Assembly (NCBI GenBank): GCA_002786025.1
Contig: NHNW01000001.1
Location: 310,001 to 374,000 of the forward strand
Length of the DNA: 64,000 nt
From: Zasmidium citrigriseum
Taxonomy: Eukaryota > Ascomycota > Dothideomycetes > Mycosphaerellales > Mycosphaerellaceae
Direction of reading: 5' to 3'
This document shows, in pieces, positions 42,569-53,560 of this stretch. Made by a program: the position numbers and the translations under genes. The notes beneath the pieces are model-generated. The model was not told where the DNA came from and ran no database searches. It saw only the letters and a program-made list of their open reading frames with translations. How positions within the stretch are numbered: position 1 is the stretch's first letter; the number at the start of each line of letters is the position of its first letter.

Positions 42569-45500
42569 TCATGCAGGCACAGCGATATCGACAGAAAGAA
42601 AGAACCCCATCGCTAACTGGAAATGCCTATACTTCCTCCCATCGGAGCCAATGAAAGTTCCATCATTCGCCTTGACCGCCTCGCCTTCACTCTCCACAAC
42701 CCCACTCAACATGTAATCATCCACATCACCTCTTCCCTCATTCCCAACAAGATCAATCCGGAAAGCAACATCCTGCACACCATACGAGACCGACGCACCG
42801 GGCCCTCCCGCACGAACGCTGGGCTTCGTGGACATAGCCGTGACCATCGAATCCTCCGAATTGATCTCACTCATGACCAGGGCATTCGGCACGGCGGACT
42901 TGCCTTGTGCTGGTTCAGCGATGTCTTCAAATCTTGGCCAGGGCAGTTTCAGGAAGAGCGGTTTGGGTTCCGTGGGCAGAGGCCAAGCGTGCCGCCTCCG
43001 ACCAAAGACGTCGTCGACGAAGTCACGGAAGCCGGTCGTTTGGTCTTTGAACGACCAACACAAGCGGATCTCGTCGCCTTCTTTGATGGTCTCGCCCGGT
43101 CTCTGGGCGCCACGTTTCAGGGCACGGAAGATGTGGCCAGTCCCGTCGTCGCTCATCGCCGGGAGGAAGACGCCTTGTTGGTTACGGAAGACGACGAGGG
43201 CTGAAGATGGTGCCGTTTTTGCAGGAGGTGGGTTTGCGGGTGGGTTTGCAGGTGGGTTGCCGCCTTGAGGGTTAGGCGCTGGCGCAGTGACATTTTCTGG
43301 TAGAGGGACAGTCTGGAGCATCACCCTGCAGCCGTGGTTCAAGGCTGTATCGAAAGGCGTGGTGAGAGTCCAGGCGGTGTTCAGGAACTCTTGATCGTAG
43401 TCGCGACCGAAGGAAGACTTGCTTATCTTGTTGTCTGCGTAGCCGCAGATCGCTGGTGCACGGTAGCTATAATATGTCAGCTTGTAGTATCGAAGTATCT
43501 AATTGTGCATACCTCCGAGGAGCAAACATCGAATCGTCACCGCCAACGGAGGAACACTTTCCCCAGAATGCACCCCGAGGGTCCTCGATGTAGAATTGTT
43601 TCGGAGTGGCCTCGAACTTCGGACTGTGGCCCAAATAATAGCTCGTTGTGACTCGATCTTTTTGGTCTTTCTTGTTCTCATAGTACGAGAGCGACAGATT
43701 GTTCGTCGGAGCTGCAAGGCGTAGGCGGACCTTGACTTCGCGGCTGTCTGGCATCTCGATGTAACGAGAGAGAGCCGGCACAGCCTGCGCGAATAAGGCT
43801 TTGACTCCAGCGTATCCAGGGAGTCCGGCAATCGCATCAGCCATCGGCGTCAGTCCCACTCTCTGCCGCAAGTCAGTAGCCGTAGTAAAGTCAAATGCTG
43901 TTGTACGTACATCGATGACTCTCCAATTGAAAGGTTTCGCGCAGGAAACAACCCACTCGACCGGACTATACTTGATTAGCTTCGTCATCGTGCGAACATA
44001 AGACTACTCACTTCGAAGCCAAAAGAGTGTTTCCACCGATGGCATCAAAGGCATGATGCTCACTCTGTGTGGAGCTGGAGTTCTGAACAGTGACATCTTT
44101 GCCTCCTTCCCGCTCATGCTTCACTGAGCCCGATACCCAGGGCGTGGTCACTGACGCAGATACCGACGCCTTGAAGTCTTCTTTCTGCGAGACGCTACTT
44201 TTCTTAGAGTCGGAGTCCATCTTTTTGCTAGTCATTAGCCGTCCGCCAATGGTCAGCTTTGTGCAGAAGAGTTGTCCGAAATTGGCGTGCAGCTTCCGCA
44301 TGTCAACGACACTTTTGGTCTGTTTAAGGTTCCCGAGAGCGGCTAGCAGGTCTTCACTTGGTTCGAGATCGCTCGCTACTAGCTGAACGATGGCTCGCGG
44401 AATCTGAAAGAAAGTCAGTGAAGAAGGGAGTCGTTAGATCTAGGACGCTTACCATGTACTTCCCGAGCATGGTGCTACTCTTCTTCTCCTCATCTTCAGT
44501 CCGAGACGAGGAATTCGAGCTACTGTAGCCTCCCGATACTTCTGCAGCGAATTTGCCTACGCCTCCACTGACAGAGGCTTCTGTACTTTGCGAAGTGAAG
44601 TCGTTGGCGGCCAAGCTTGCTGCAAACTCGTTTGAGACGCTGCTGATCTCGATCTTGGAACTGTCGTAGACGTGAAACCTCGGCTTTACAACGTCAATGT
44701 CTGGAGTCTGGGTATCGCTTTGGTCTCGAACGGAGCTTGCTTTTGCGTTGTCTGAGGTCGGACTGGTATCTGAGGAGGTCGAAGCTGGTGTGTTTGAAGA
44801 TTGTGCATCCTTGGTAGAAGAGTCTTCGGATTCGTGGGTCGTTTCATCTTGCTCTGTTGAGTGAGCTCCGCCGTCCGCCGGCTCAGTCACTTCGTCTTTG
44901 TCTGGAGTCGAATTGTTCGATTCATCCAAGTCTACATTGCTACCCTCAGCTGTAGACTGATTATCCGTCGCTGCAGACGTAGCTTGGTCTTTGACCACAG
45001 GTGGTGGTTTCTTTTTCTCACGACGGAGTCGGAAGGCTATCTCATGTCAACTATAGCCGCTGACGTTGATTCGTGCAACTTACCAGGCATGGGCGCTTGT
45101 TCGATCCTGTTAGTCTTGCGGTCCACGTACCATCCATACATGGCACCACAGTTCTCAAGCACGATGTCCCATTCCGCACCTGTCAATTGACTCGCATGCT
45201 TGACCTCGTCCAATGCGCCTGTACCAAGCTGAGAAGGGTCATTGGATTGACCATTGCTTTGATCGACGTCTTTGGAACTGCCACCTCCAGACTCAACGTT
45301 CCCGGCCTTGTCATCTCCAGATCGAGCCTTCCCAGATTTATCGTCCCCGAACTTGTCATTCTGCTTCCGACGGTATCATCAGCATGAGCACAAGATCGGA
45401 TGCCCACAATGAGAGGGATGCTTACCGCGGTGTACTCAGCACCTGAAGGTGCTTTGTCGTGAGCTGGATCACCTTTCTTGTCGGGAGCATCCAATCTCTT

Positions 45501-46150
45501 CACATAGATGGCTTCTGGAGCTTTGCTTGGACCTGTGTGCCCTGAAGTGTCGTTCTGCTTCCCCTTCTCAAATTGACCAGCCAGCTCTAGATAGGTGGCA
45601 ACTGATACACTTTCCGCTTCATCTTCTCCATCCACGTAGCAAAATGCATCTTGTTTCGTGCTGCTGACTTTAGCTGGGGTTTCGTTGAGTGAGTCAAAGT
45701 CACTCACATTTTCCCAGATGCTTTGCCTCGTAGTTCCTTCAAATGAGTATCTCCTTGAATGCTGCTCAAGATCAGTATAATACGCAGCGTTTGATAGGCC
45801 TCATCTTACTTAGAGAGTACGAGAAGCTTCTTGTAACTGTGTTTTACAGAGGTGTCATGTTCCTTGCTATGGGTGCTGTCCTTGGCCTCGAGAAGAAGGA
45901 TATGCAATGATTTGATCACCGAAGCTTTGGGCGAGGCGTCATGGTCGTTCGTCTTGCCATGGGGCACTTTGCTGCCCTCGTCGGCGTGCTTGTTCTCATT
46001 CTCCTTGCTGTGCGGTTTTGGATGTGTGTCGCCACCTGCCCTATGTGAGCATGCAGCTGGGACGCGGTGAGTGGGAGGAAAAGGGATACTTTGAACGGGC
46101 TTCTCAGCCGGCACTGCCGCACTTTTCACAACAGGCTCTGTCTTCCCCAT
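42569..46150 (-). CDS. MACPF (perforin-fold) domain protein
   Basis: Eight exons (46150-45810, 45753-45426, 45360-45084, 45036-44453, 44403-44012, 43965-43911, 43862-43513, 43466-42569) close in frame at 1074 aa. Residues 1-~340 are charged and Ser/Asp/Lys-rich with no signal peptide. From about 345 to 780 a MACPF-type region follows: EISSVSNEFAASLAANDF, then the signature NFGQLFCTKLTIGG at ~551-564 (aromatic-Gly-x-x-Phe-x6-Gly-Gly), then SYYENKKDQKDRVTTSYYLG. Residues ~800-1074 include CRVML, a Pro/Asn-rich linker and a strand-rich C-terminal domain. MACPF proteins oligomerise into membrane pores in immunity and toxins, but many fungal members are intracellular with no known lytic role. Divergent from the MACPF-like gene at 46820. 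Confidence 0.82.
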
Positions 46151-46819
46151 TTCTCCGAGATAGGTCTATCAGAATGGATTTGATGATGTTTGATGCCAGT
46201 ACCAAATTGCTCAAGGTAGTGTTCGTATATGCTCGCACACGGTGGAAGCCCTGAGGCTCGTCCGGACCCGTCATTGGACACATGACCTGAGAGCGACGTG
46301 GCTTGCACGCGCTGCATCCGTACCAGTCGAAACAAGCGAATGTGCGAGGATGGTGGAAAGGAGGATGCAAGAGGTGAGGTCAAAAAGTCAAAGTCGCGAT
46401 TGGCTGCAAGTCAGCAACTGGCCCCTGCCACCTCGAGGTCCAGAAGGCGCCACCCAACGTCTCCACCTCGCATCTACGCCAGCCTCATCGTGCCACGCAT
46501 CAAATTCACCATCTTTCATCCTGATATAGCAAGGTTGAAGCTCGACAAGCTTCAGATTGCCGAAGAGTGGCTTGCGCAGTACCGCAGACACGATCATACC
46601 ACGCACGAGCAGCCCGCCATGCAGACGCCTCAGACAGCGGCGGAGGACCCCATGGAGGAATGTTTGACACCCTTCATGAAAGTCCAGGCTAGCTGGGATG
46701 GCTCAGTGGTTTTCTGCTCCCTCCCTCTGCACGACATCTGCCGTTGTGGTGGATAATACGACTTCAGAGCACCCAAATACCCAGCATCAGACTACCCATC
46801 GAGGCTCTGACTGCTCACC
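46151..46819. promoter_or_regulatory. Divergent promoter between the two MACPF-type genes
   Basis: 669 bp separates the ATGs. A plus-strand ORF (46298-46756) opens with GTG, has no downstream support and is not called. No motif shared by both flanks was recognised by eye. Confidence 0.5.
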
Positions 46820-49223
46820 ATGGCGATGAACCTCGCTCCTTACAATGATGCCATGACGCTTGGCCAAGGGTACGGATTCTCTCTGGCCAGACTCGAGATG
46901 AGCGGCACTAACACTACGCAGATATAATTCCTACAGTGAGCCAAAAGACCTCTCAGGTCCAGCAAGAAAGCGATTAACAAGTTGCAGCCCAGACGCTATG
47001 CATCGATAATGCTGTTCGTGTCAAGCCAACTCCTCGCAGATCGGGCGAGAGCTTGTCGCAGGTAATCGATATCCACCGAGGATACAGAGCAGCTTGCTGA
47101 TTTCCTTACAAAGGTGGTCTCGTACTCCGTCCGGATCGTCGAGAAGTTGAGTGACGTGGTAGAAGGGCTCAACCTGTCCTACTGCTCCTCCATCAAGAAA
47201 GGCACTGTCGAAGTCAGCGGCTCCACAACGACCGTGAACGAGAATGCCTTCAAGTCTTCGGATCTCAATGCTGTGGTATCGGTCAAAGTCACCAATCAAA
47301 CAGTCTCTGTGGAGCAGAATGCTACATTCCTGCCCCTTCACGGGGTACCTGCCGGCAGTGTGACCTTCAACGAGACTTACGGCGACAGCTTCATCTCAGG
47401 ATTTATCGAAGGCGGCGAGTTCACTGGTATCGTATCCATCAAAGTCATCGATCGCTCCGAAGTCAGCAAGACCGTCAACACGATCAAGAATGCACTCGGC
47501 TCGGCCAAGCAGACCAAAGATGTCGTCTTCAGCGAATTCGATGCGGGCGATGGCACCAATCTGTCCTCGGCGATGAAAGGTATCGAAAGCACGGTGTCGG
47601 TGGCTTGGATGGGCGGTGGTCAGATCAAGGCTCGTAAGTCGAATTGCCGTCTTTTGTCAGACAAGCATGGCTAACAGACCTTCAGCAACTACCCAGTGGG
47701 ATCTTGAGTCGGTGCTGGCCGCAGCAGCCGCCTTTCCAGCACATGTCGCCGACTGCCCGCAGCGAACATGGGCCATTCTCACCAAATACAAAGCCAATCG
47801 CAGCTTTGTTCAATGGTCCCGTAGTTCAGTCTTCGAAACGTTGGAGTATGACCAGATCAACAGCTACTCGGCAGAGCTCTTCGACCACTACATGGACTAC
47901 AAGCTGCTATTGAAGCAGATGCAAATGATCATCTCCAGCCCCGATGATTTTGAGATGAACAGTAAAGTCCAATACCCCCTCGACACCAGCATCAAGACTC
48001 TATTGAGCGCGAGAACAGCACTACGCATGGAGCAGGCCAAGATCGTAGAAGCAGTCGAAGTTCTCAGCAAAGACCCCGAATGTCTGAAGAGGAACAGTCG
48101 CATGGCTCTTCGCTCGCCGAGTAATGTCGTGAATGACATTCTCAACTACGCCAAAGATTCACTCACATGGAAGCGTGAGAGCGTGCATCAGGCAGCACCA
48201 CCCGCACGAAGATCCCCCCTGCCTCCACCACTTTTCACAGACGCCAAGCCGATTGAGGCTGCTCCTGCTCAAGAGCCTGGGGACGATCAAGAACAAGGGG
48301 CCGAGGACCACGACAACGACAGCAGTGCAGATGCACCTGAACTGACACCCGAAACTTCTGAGGCTCGATCAGATGCACCGCCACAGCTTTCGTTCGACTT
48401 CACCTCCTTGATCCCACCAGAGGTCTGGTCCACGGTCATGCCAGTTCCCAAGGCTGGTTCTCGTCAGGGACTCGCAGGAGCCACATTCGGGTTTGGTAAA
48501 CTTCCTCCTCATGACGGCATTACACCACTTGTTGCAACGGATACAATGGCCCTAGAATCTGCACAGCAAAAGCTGGAGGCTGAGCGCAAGGCTAGGGGTG
48601 TGGCGGAGGAGCAGACGAAGAAAGCAGAAGAACGGGCGAGCCAAATACAAACTGCCAAAAACGACGAAATCAAGAAGCTTAGCGAAGAGAAGACCAAGCT
48701 GTCCACCGATTTGCAAACAAAAAGCACGGAGGCAAGGGAAGCCGCAGCCGCCCGCGATCAGGCGAATGGCCAGGTGACGACCCTCACGTCCAAGCTCTCT
48801 ACCGCGAATGGCGATTTACAGTCGGCGAGAGACGAAACAAAGAAGGCTCAAGACGAGGCGAAGAGGCAAGCGGCAATCGCCGACGGCTACAAGTCGCAGC
48901 TCATCACCAATCCGGGTTATGAGCAGGACCGAGTGAGCATCATCACTGTCTTCGCTGGACCTGCCTCAGTATCACATATGGGAACCATCGTTCAGACAAT
49001 GGCCCGTTACGCCACTTCCAAGCAGCCATTTAAATTCCGTGACGCATGGAAAGAGGCAGGGTGTCCAGAACAGCAGTTGAACCCCTTAGCCGGGTCGGGC
49101 TTCATGTCAGTGCAGATACCGATCAGCTTCAATGTCGTGTACCGCTTGGACAAGAAGGGGCCGCTGAGATTCTGTTTTGGCAATGTTGATGATATGCGCA
49201 AGTTTGATGACTGGAACTCGTAG
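46820..49223 (+). CDS. MACPF-like protein with long coiled coil
   Basis: Five exons: 46820-46869, a 14-nt exon 46922-46935, 46988-47061, 47114-47633 and 47686-49223, closing at 731 aa. The start MAMNLAPYNDAMTLGQ, spliced on to GYNSYTQTLCIDNAV, reads as one continuous N-terminus, which supports the micro-exon. The MACPF spacing motif is YGDSFISGFIEGG at 135-147 followed by strand sequence. A helical segment spans ~220-400, an acidic linker ~420-450, a predicted coiled coil ~508-624 (ALESAQQKLEAERKARG... through QDEAKRQAAIADGYKSQ) and a ~100-residue C-terminal domain (SIITVFAGPASVS...). No signal peptide. Probably functions with, or in parallel to, the divergent MACPF gene; partnership is inference. 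Confidence 0.75.
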
Positions 49224-49594
49224 TGAGAAGTGTTGATCTTGGGACGATGCGAAGGTCTTGCCTGGATGTACAGTCATGGAGAACGAAACTATAGTCTGCA
49301 TTCAAAGCCGGGCATTGATTTTGAAATGTCCCATATGCAAGAACCTTCAAACTCAATGGCTCAATCAAGGCATTTGAATGCACTCTGTGAGTACGAAAGA
49401 TTAAATGCCAGAAAGATGCTTCGGATCACACAATTGGCAAGGTCGTGCCCTAGTGGCGTCTAGCGGAACATGGAAAGTGAATGAGACTGGCTGACCACGT
49501 GACATGTCTTGGCACCTGGACCTCCAAAGTTGAGTACGAATCTTGACCAAGCGACTTCTCGCAACGACCACAATCTTTCGAACACGCCCTCAAT
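49224..49594. other. Intergenic
   Basis: 371 bp between tandem plus-strand genes. No feature seen. Confidence 0.45.
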
Positions 49595-50179
49595 ATGGAG
49601 CGAACCGGCCGACGAGACGATCGCCGCCCTCCTAGGGATGATAACAGGAACCACCGCCCAAAATACGGTATGCCTCGATTTCCACCTTCCACCACGGCGC
49701 ATGCTAACCGTCGCAAAGAGCAGGACAGATCACGATCCCCGCCCCGTCACGACCGTCGAGACGATCGCCGAAGAGACCGCTCTCCCCCACGAGGCCCTCC
49801 GTCACGAGGTGGGCCACCACCACGAAATGACCGCGACCGCGACAACCAGCGCAATCGCGACTCAAACCGCGGCGGCCCACGCAAGCCAGGCGACAAACCA
49901 TTTGACAGCAGGCCGCCCGGCGCAGGACCCAAGGGCCAGCAGAGCGGCAAACAACGGCAGGGTGCGGATACCAAGATGCAGAATGTGCCGGAGGATGAGG
50001 ACTCAGAGGCGGAGATGGCGCGGATCATGGGCTTCAAAGACTTCCGTACGACCAAGAACACCAAAGTGCCTGGCAACGACAAGAACTACGCCATCTACAA
50101 GGTCAAGAAGGCAGAGTACCGCCAGTACATGAATAGAACGGGAGGTTTCAACCGGCCTCTGTCGCCCTCGAGGATGTGA
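49595..50179 (+). CDS. U4/U6.U5 tri-snRNP 27-kDa protein (SNRNP27-like)
   Basis: 194 aa if read through, 177 aa if an in-frame 51-nt intron (49668-49718; GTATGC donor, GCTAAC branch, AAAG acceptor) is removed. Removal joins KY to EQDRSRSPPR and deletes a segment unlike the RS-rich surroundings, so splicing is likely. An Arg/Asp/Pro-rich RS-like N-terminus precedes the diagnostic C-terminal block IMGFKDFRTTKNTKVPGNDK and YRQYMNRTGGFNRPLSP. The human homologue is a tri-snRNP component that helps define 5' splice-site choice. Nuclear. Confidence 0.88.
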   Translation: MERTGRRDDRRPPRDDNRNHRPKYGMPRFPPSTTAHANRRKEQDRSRSPPRHDRRDDRRRDRSPPRGPPSRGGPPPRNDRDRDNQRNRDSNRGGPRKPGDKPFDSRPPGAGPKGQQSGKQRQGADTKMQNVPEDEDSEAEMARIMGFKDFRTTKNTKVPGNDKNYAIYKVKKAEYRQYMNRTGGFNRPLSPSRM

Positions 50180-50395
50180 GGTGGGATTGTGTGGTGGTGT
50201 GTTGATTTAGCGAGGCGTTGCGGCATGGCGGGTTGTTTGGACACAGCTGAGATGAGATACCCAAACGAATGCAAATCGAGCCTTTGGTATTGATTACATG
50301 ACAGAGCGACACCTACCAAACGCCAAGATGATCCAAGAAGGCCCATATTACCTACCGTTCTTGAATCATGCTGTACGACAACACACAAACCACTG
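50180..50395. other. Intergenic left of the MITE-like element
   Basis: Short stretch with the 3' end of the snRNP gene. No feature seen. Confidence 0.4.
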
Positions 50396-50690
50396 ACACG
50401 TGCTGTACGTAGGGATGGGCCTACACGGTGTAAATTGAAATCTTCAATGTGTGCACAATGTGTGCACCTTGTGTGTACTGTACATACACAAAGTGGGCCC
50501 CCTTGCATACATCGTCGATAACTCCTTCGAGGACTAATACGGTAGTCGACGAGCGGTTGTGAGGGGTTATCGTTGCGCCAAGGCTGTGTGTACACAAGAG
50601 AGGTGTTAAGATTGGCTGTGTACACTTGTACACACAGCAGTATACACGCCTGTGTATTTGTGGGGCCCATCCCTAGCTGTACGGCACGTG
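50396..50690. mobile_element. MITE-like element with terminal inverted repeats
   Basis: Ends are inverted repeats: tagggatgggcc (50410-50421) against ggcccatcccta (50664-50675), perfect over 12 bp. With mismatches they extend outward to cacgtgctgtacg / gctgtacggcacgtg, giving about 30 bp. TA occurs at both tips, as expected of a Tc1/mariner-type TA target duplication. The interior (~260 bp) encodes nothing and is packed with short palindromic words around gtgtacac, tgtgtgcac and tgtacaca, mirrored at the two ends. This structure fits a non-autonomous miniature inverted-repeat element; a strong hairpin alone is the alternative. Confidence 0.65.
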
Positions 50691-51587
50691 GATCTGACAC
50701 TCGAACGGCGGAGAATTCTTCTGCCAAGCTTGGGTCCGTTCTCACCTACGTTTCAGGTTGACGTCTGCAAGCGAGACAATTTACTCGACGCCAGCAACTC
50801 TACTTGGCAACCAAACGTCTCTGCTTCGGCATGCCGGGGGCCGCATGGATCGTCGGCGATAAATTGACATACCGAGTTTTCGAGTGGAGAACGGCTGCAA
50901 GGAGGGGCGGGTAGTTGCAGTGCCGAAGAAGCTGATACACAGCCTTCTGATGTTGACAACATCGTCGAAAGGGTACCAATGCTAGCTGGCAAAGGCTTGC
51001 GTGAAGTGGAGGGTTTGATGCTGAAAGCTCTGTTCAGTTTTGCTGACGTTCAATCAAATGCTGGAGGACAGGCCTAGTGGATCGTGCTTTCAGAAGTCGA
51101 CATCACAAACGCAAGTCGAGGCCACGAACCTGGTACGACTATAGTACCGCATGCAGCATGCGCCCAAATGATGGGTGACACGACCCAAATGAGCTTCACA
51201 CATAACGGCAAATCAATCAACAACCGCAACACAAGCATAATGAGAGAAGCCGCGCGCAATATGCAAACAATGTCGAACTGGAGGAGCACCAGATGGAGAA
51301 ATTCGGTCCGTCCAGCACAGACATGGTTGCGTTGACGCCGTTGTGTGCATGTGTTGTATAGACGATACACACATGGCACGACAGCCGCCTTGTCTTGTCA
51401 CCGTCAGAGAGGTATATATCTCTCGACATCTCCCTTCCTTCTTCTCAGCAACAAACCATCAGCAACAACTCCTCTTTCCAGTCTCTCATTCACACAGCCG
51501 TCGATCGGCTCTTTCGTTCATTTTCGTGGCCAGGCCCATACATTCGTTCAAGAAACCGAAACACATCCCATCAACAAGACAGTCGAC
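50691..51587. promoter_or_regulatory. Upstream region of the AA9 LPMO gene
   Basis: About 900 bp with no gene. A TATA-like word (tatatat, 51413-51419) lies about 170 bp before the ATG, followed by a pyrimidine-rich leader (51424-51500), a usual core-promoter arrangement in fungi. A gcatgcagcatgc palindrome occurs near 51148. Confidence 0.5.
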
Positions 51588-52550
51588 ATGCCTTCCTTCG
51601 CCAACATCGCGGCTCTGGCAGCCCTCTCCGCCGTCCCCCTCGTCACTGCTCACGGCTACATCGACGGTATCACCGCTGGTGGCAAGTACTACTCGGGAAC
51701 TTCACCAAACTGGGTATGTGAAGATTCAGTGAGCCAGGCAGTTTCTAAGCTAATCTTTGACAACAGGTCTACTCCAACGAGAAGCCAGACACCGCCGGAT
51801 GGTACGCAAAGAACCAGGACAACGGCTTCGTCGCCCCAAGCTCCTACAGCAACGCCGACATCATCTGCCACAAGGAGGCCACTGTCGGCGGTTCTCCCGT
51901 CCCAGTCACTGCCGGTGACAAGATCGAGCTTTCCTGGAACACCTGGCCAGAGAGTCACCACGGCCCCGTCATCAACTACATGGCTGCCGTCGATGGCGAG
52001 TTCAGCGCCGTGAGCAAGGCGGACCTGAAGTTCTTCAAGGTGCAGGCTGGCGGCTTGATTGATGGCAGCTCGGCGCCTGGCAAGTGGGCTACTGATGAGT
52101 TGATCGGTGAGTATCCACATTACAGAGGGGGAGTTGAATGTGTGTTGACTTGTGACAGCCAACAACAACACCGGCACCCTAACCATCCCATCCGACATCA
52201 AGCCCGGCAACTACGTCCTCCGCCACGAGATCATCGCCTTGCACTCCGCCGGTCAGGAGGACGGTGCTCAAAACTACCCCCAATGTACGCCTCCCCTCCC
52301 CCAACCATACCAACCCTCCCCGTCATACTAACATTGCCTCGCAGGCATCAACCTGAAAGTCACCGGCTCCGGCTCCGCATCCCCCTGCGCCGACGGCGCC
52401 GCTTGCAAGACCGGCACCGAGCTCTACAAGTCCACCGACGCGGGTATCATGGTCAACATCTACACTGCCATGTCGGAGTACAGTATGCCTGGCCCGGCTC
52501 TTTATGGGGCTTCGTCTAACAAGAGCGTGAGCCGGTCTTTCAGGGCTTAG
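51588..52550 (+). CDS. AA9 lytic polysaccharide monooxygenase
   Basis: Exons 51588-51713, 51767-52106, 52159-52284 and 52345-52550 give 265 aa. A ~21-residue signal peptide ([21 protein letters not shown]) is followed directly by His-Gly, so the mature N-terminus is the copper-binding His1. The second histidine of the brace is in [12 protein letters not shown]. Other AA9 marks are [70 protein letters not shown] (the HxxxxQ..Y region). The enzyme is secreted and cleaves cellulose or related glucans oxidatively with copper. No CBM1 module is present. Confidence 0.93.
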
Positions 52551-52695
52551 GTTGTCGGAGGATTTGAGGGGCTGATGGGGAAGTGCGAGTGTCACTGGTT
52601 GACTTGTCTTGCTTGTGGTTGTGTTCGGTTTTGGAGTGAGTTAGTTGTTTGATAGATTCTAGGAGAGGGAATTGAAGGTTGTCTCTTCTTGCATC
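52551..52695. other. 3' flank of the LPMO gene
   Basis: GT-rich stretch directly after the stop, probably the 3' UTR. No defined terminator can be called. Confidence 0.35.
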
Positions 52696-53063
52696 GCCCT
52701 TTTCCAGAATTGCAGGAACTTTGCAAATCTGACCAGAGTCCTCGCTCCCTCGAGTCCCCTCTTCTTTGCCTCAGCCGATTCCACAACATTCAATAACTCC
52801 ACTGTCTTGACCGAGCTCGCACTCGGAACAGGCCCAACACTTCCCCGTCCTTCTTCAAACTCCTCACCCACGCAATCACCTCTTGAGAGACAGTCACGCC
52901 CTTCCTCTCCGCAATCTTCCAAATCTCATCCACCAATTTGACATTGTGTTCAAAGCCCCCTTCACAAACCTCGAAAAGAATTTCCTTCGATAATCACTCT
53001 TAACAACATCTTTGGTCTTCCTTCCTCGTCTCTTCCCAAGCGGACTATACGCCCAAAGTCTCC
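52696..53063 (-). pseudogene. Aldo-keto reductase remnant
   Basis: On the minus strand three successive frames encode consecutive blocks of an aldo-keto reductase C-terminal half. First CTGWRLWAYSPLGK (from ~53063), then FEHNVKLVDEIWKIAERKG and VTVSQEVIAWV, then VGPVPSASSVKTVELLNVV. The order matches the family (AYSPLG; KLVDE...IAxRKGVTxAQxALAWV; PIPGxSSVxRxEEN). At least two frameshifts separate the blocks and no N-terminal barrel half is present, so this is a relic. It most resembles the pyridoxal-reductase/Yakc-like AKR branch. Not expressed as an enzyme. Confidence 0.65.
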
Positions 53064-53560
53064 AACCTGTACAGCCTCTTACGTGTCATTGATCGATCAA
53101 GTATGGATTGTGAGATGAGAGCAAAGTAATGAGTAATATCAGTACGGTTGGGCATGTTCAAAAGGTAAGAAGCAACACCATTTCAGAATGCATCAGCGGC
53201 TTCGGACTATGAACCTGTCATCAAATGCATACATCAATCATTACGCTGCGTACTTCTAATCGGAGCTATTCGATGGTGGCTGGCTCTTCGCCGCAAGCTA
53301 TGAAGACGGCTTGAGGCCCGTACTCGTCTCGGTCTTCTCATGCTCTCTTCCTCTGAACTCAATCTGAAGTTCAGTGCGTCTTGCGAATACCCCCTTGGAT
53401 CGTCCGTTGTGGTGCGCGCATGGCGCACACTGCGACTTTCTGATGTAGTATCGATAGTCGAGAAACGGAAAGAATCTTGGAGTTGTCGATGCGTAGTGCT
53501 TTGGGGCGTTCTTGATCTGAAGCATTTGGACTTCGATCATGTTCAAACAAGATCGAGCCC
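53064..53560. other. Intergenic
   Basis: About 500 bp between the AKR relic and the 3' end of the next minus-strand gene. No AKR N-terminal half was found here. Nothing else seen. Confidence 0.4.

Noticed and set aside
46024..46090. Intron in the first exon of the MACPF gene
   Set aside because: A GTATCC donor and TAG/CAG acceptors exist, but the reading frame is open straight through, so the simpler unspliced exon is preferred.
46298..46756. Plus-strand ORF of 152 codons between the MACPF genes, starting with a Cys-rich peptide
   Set aside because: It opens with GTG, has incomplete zinc-cluster spacing and no downstream domain; the region is better explained as a divergent promoter.
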